From contig JAJDCR010000123.1 in the NCBI GenBank assembly GCA_029260735.1, forward strand, positions 1 through 51,678: a stretch of DNA of 51,678 nt. The letters are read 5' to 3'. The notes beneath the pieces were generated by a model. It was not told the origin of the DNA and made no database searches. It saw nothing but the letters and a program-made list of their open reading frames with translations. The translations under genes were made by a program, and so were the position numbers. Positions 51,514 to 51,678 of the stretch are shown piece after piece. This stretch comes from Planctomycetota bacterium (GTDB lineage Bacteria; Planctomycetota; Uabimicrobiia; Uabimicrobiales; Uabimicrobiaceae). Numbering within the stretch: the first letter of the stretch is position 1; the number at the start of each line of letters is the position of its first letter.

Positions 51514-51587
51514 TAGCGGGGACAGGATTCGAACCTGCGACCTCCGGGTTATGAGCCCGACGAGCTGCCTGACTGCTCCACCCCGCG
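51514..51587 (-). tRNA. tRNA-fMet (CAT), copy 2
   Basis: Identical to copy 1 except for one base in the T loop (TTCGAAT here). Same three G-C pairs and C1 mismatch. The 44-nt spacer to copy 1 begins with the same TCTTTGTTTT as the next spacer, showing recent tandem duplication. Confidence 0.95.
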
Positions 51588-51620
51588 TCTTTGTTTTAAG
51601 TATAGATTATGAAAAAAAGT

Positions 51621-51678
51621 AAGAGGGGACAGGATTCGAACCTGCGACCTCCTCGTTATGAGCACGACGAGCTGCCAG
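51621..51678 (-). tRNA. Partial tRNA-Met (CAT), copy 3, cut by window edge
   Basis: The D-stem half, anticodon loop CTCATAA, variable region and T arm match copies 1 and 2, but the anticodon stem reads TCGTG/CGAGG, with a G-A mismatch and a G-U, instead of three G-C pairs, and the acceptor 3' strand is CCCCTCT. The 5' end lies outside the window. It is either an elongator tRNA-Met or a decaying copy of the initiator gene. Confidence 0.7.

Noticed and set aside
51621..51678. Third tRNA read as tRNA-Sec (TCA anticodon)
   Set aside because: A TCA reading needs a shifted loop without the universal T33, and the variable region is short, whereas tRNA-Sec has a long variable arm. The CAT reading fits better.

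Overview
The window reads as a chromosomal segment of an AT-rich, diderm, planctomycete-like bacterium. The clues are: several eukaryote-like Ser/Thr kinases and pseudokinases, a fused SecD-SecF, an LptE-like lipoprotein and a BamD-like protein (so an outer membrane), a bacterial microcompartment (BMC) shell protein beside an acylating aldehyde dehydrogenase, a prenyltransferase/squalene-cyclase-like toroid protein, a giant Ig-repeat secreted protein and pentapeptide and MORN repeats. A low-GC Planctomycetota lineage such as the Uabimicrobium type is my best guess; this is inference. Start codons are often TTG or GTG, and several genes overlap by 1-4 nt.

Layout. 1-1654 (-): zinc-ribbon protein with an Asp-rich tandem-repeat tail, cut by the window edge, divergent from uvrC and a CvpA-like membrane gene. 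4030-6027 (-): tandem kinase-pseudokinase. 6263-9139 (+): imidazolonepropionase and a RetSat/CrtI-type oxidoreductase. 9140-10115: gene-free repeat island with 50-bp tandem repeats, small palindromes and a 192-bp nested inverted repeat. 10116-12086 (-): thioredoxin-like/PDZ/DsbD-N-like protein whose reading frame holds an in-frame UGA exactly at the second position of a CxxU redox motif, followed by a bSECIS-like hairpin; this is the most exciting item, a probable selenoprotein that ordinary gene calling would truncate. 12282-19825 (-): operon of an 18-Ig-domain secreted protein, a macro-domain-like protein and a membrane kinase with six MORN repeats. 20173-23892 (+): glycosyltransferase, sarcosine-oxidase-like enzyme, membrane protein and alpha/beta hydrolase. 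24385-27042 (+): hybrid histidine kinase. 27089-30962 (-): pseudokinase-like protein, TlyA-like methyltransferase and prepilin-like protein. 30963-31583: two MITE-like elements and a promoter. 31584-36721 (+): envelope and second-messenger operon (CorC-like, RecO, BamD-like, LptE-like, CdaA, CdaR). 37091-38968 (+): pentapeptide protein and RlmN. 39045-49363 (-): ribosomal proteins S9/L13, an acidic low-complexity protein, an ExeA-type ATPase, the aldehyde dehydrogenase/BMC pair, a LysM protein and SecDF/YajC. 49769-51334 (+): toroid protein. 51396 to the end (-): two initiator tRNA-Met genes and a third, partial tRNA.

How the genes work together: envelope building and secretion dominate (SecDF-YajC, LptE, BamD-like, LysM, CorC, Ig-repeat giant), with signalling by Ser/Thr kinases, a phosphorelay kinase and c-di-AMP (CdaA/CdaR). 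Assignments rest on motifs read by eye; no database search was possible.
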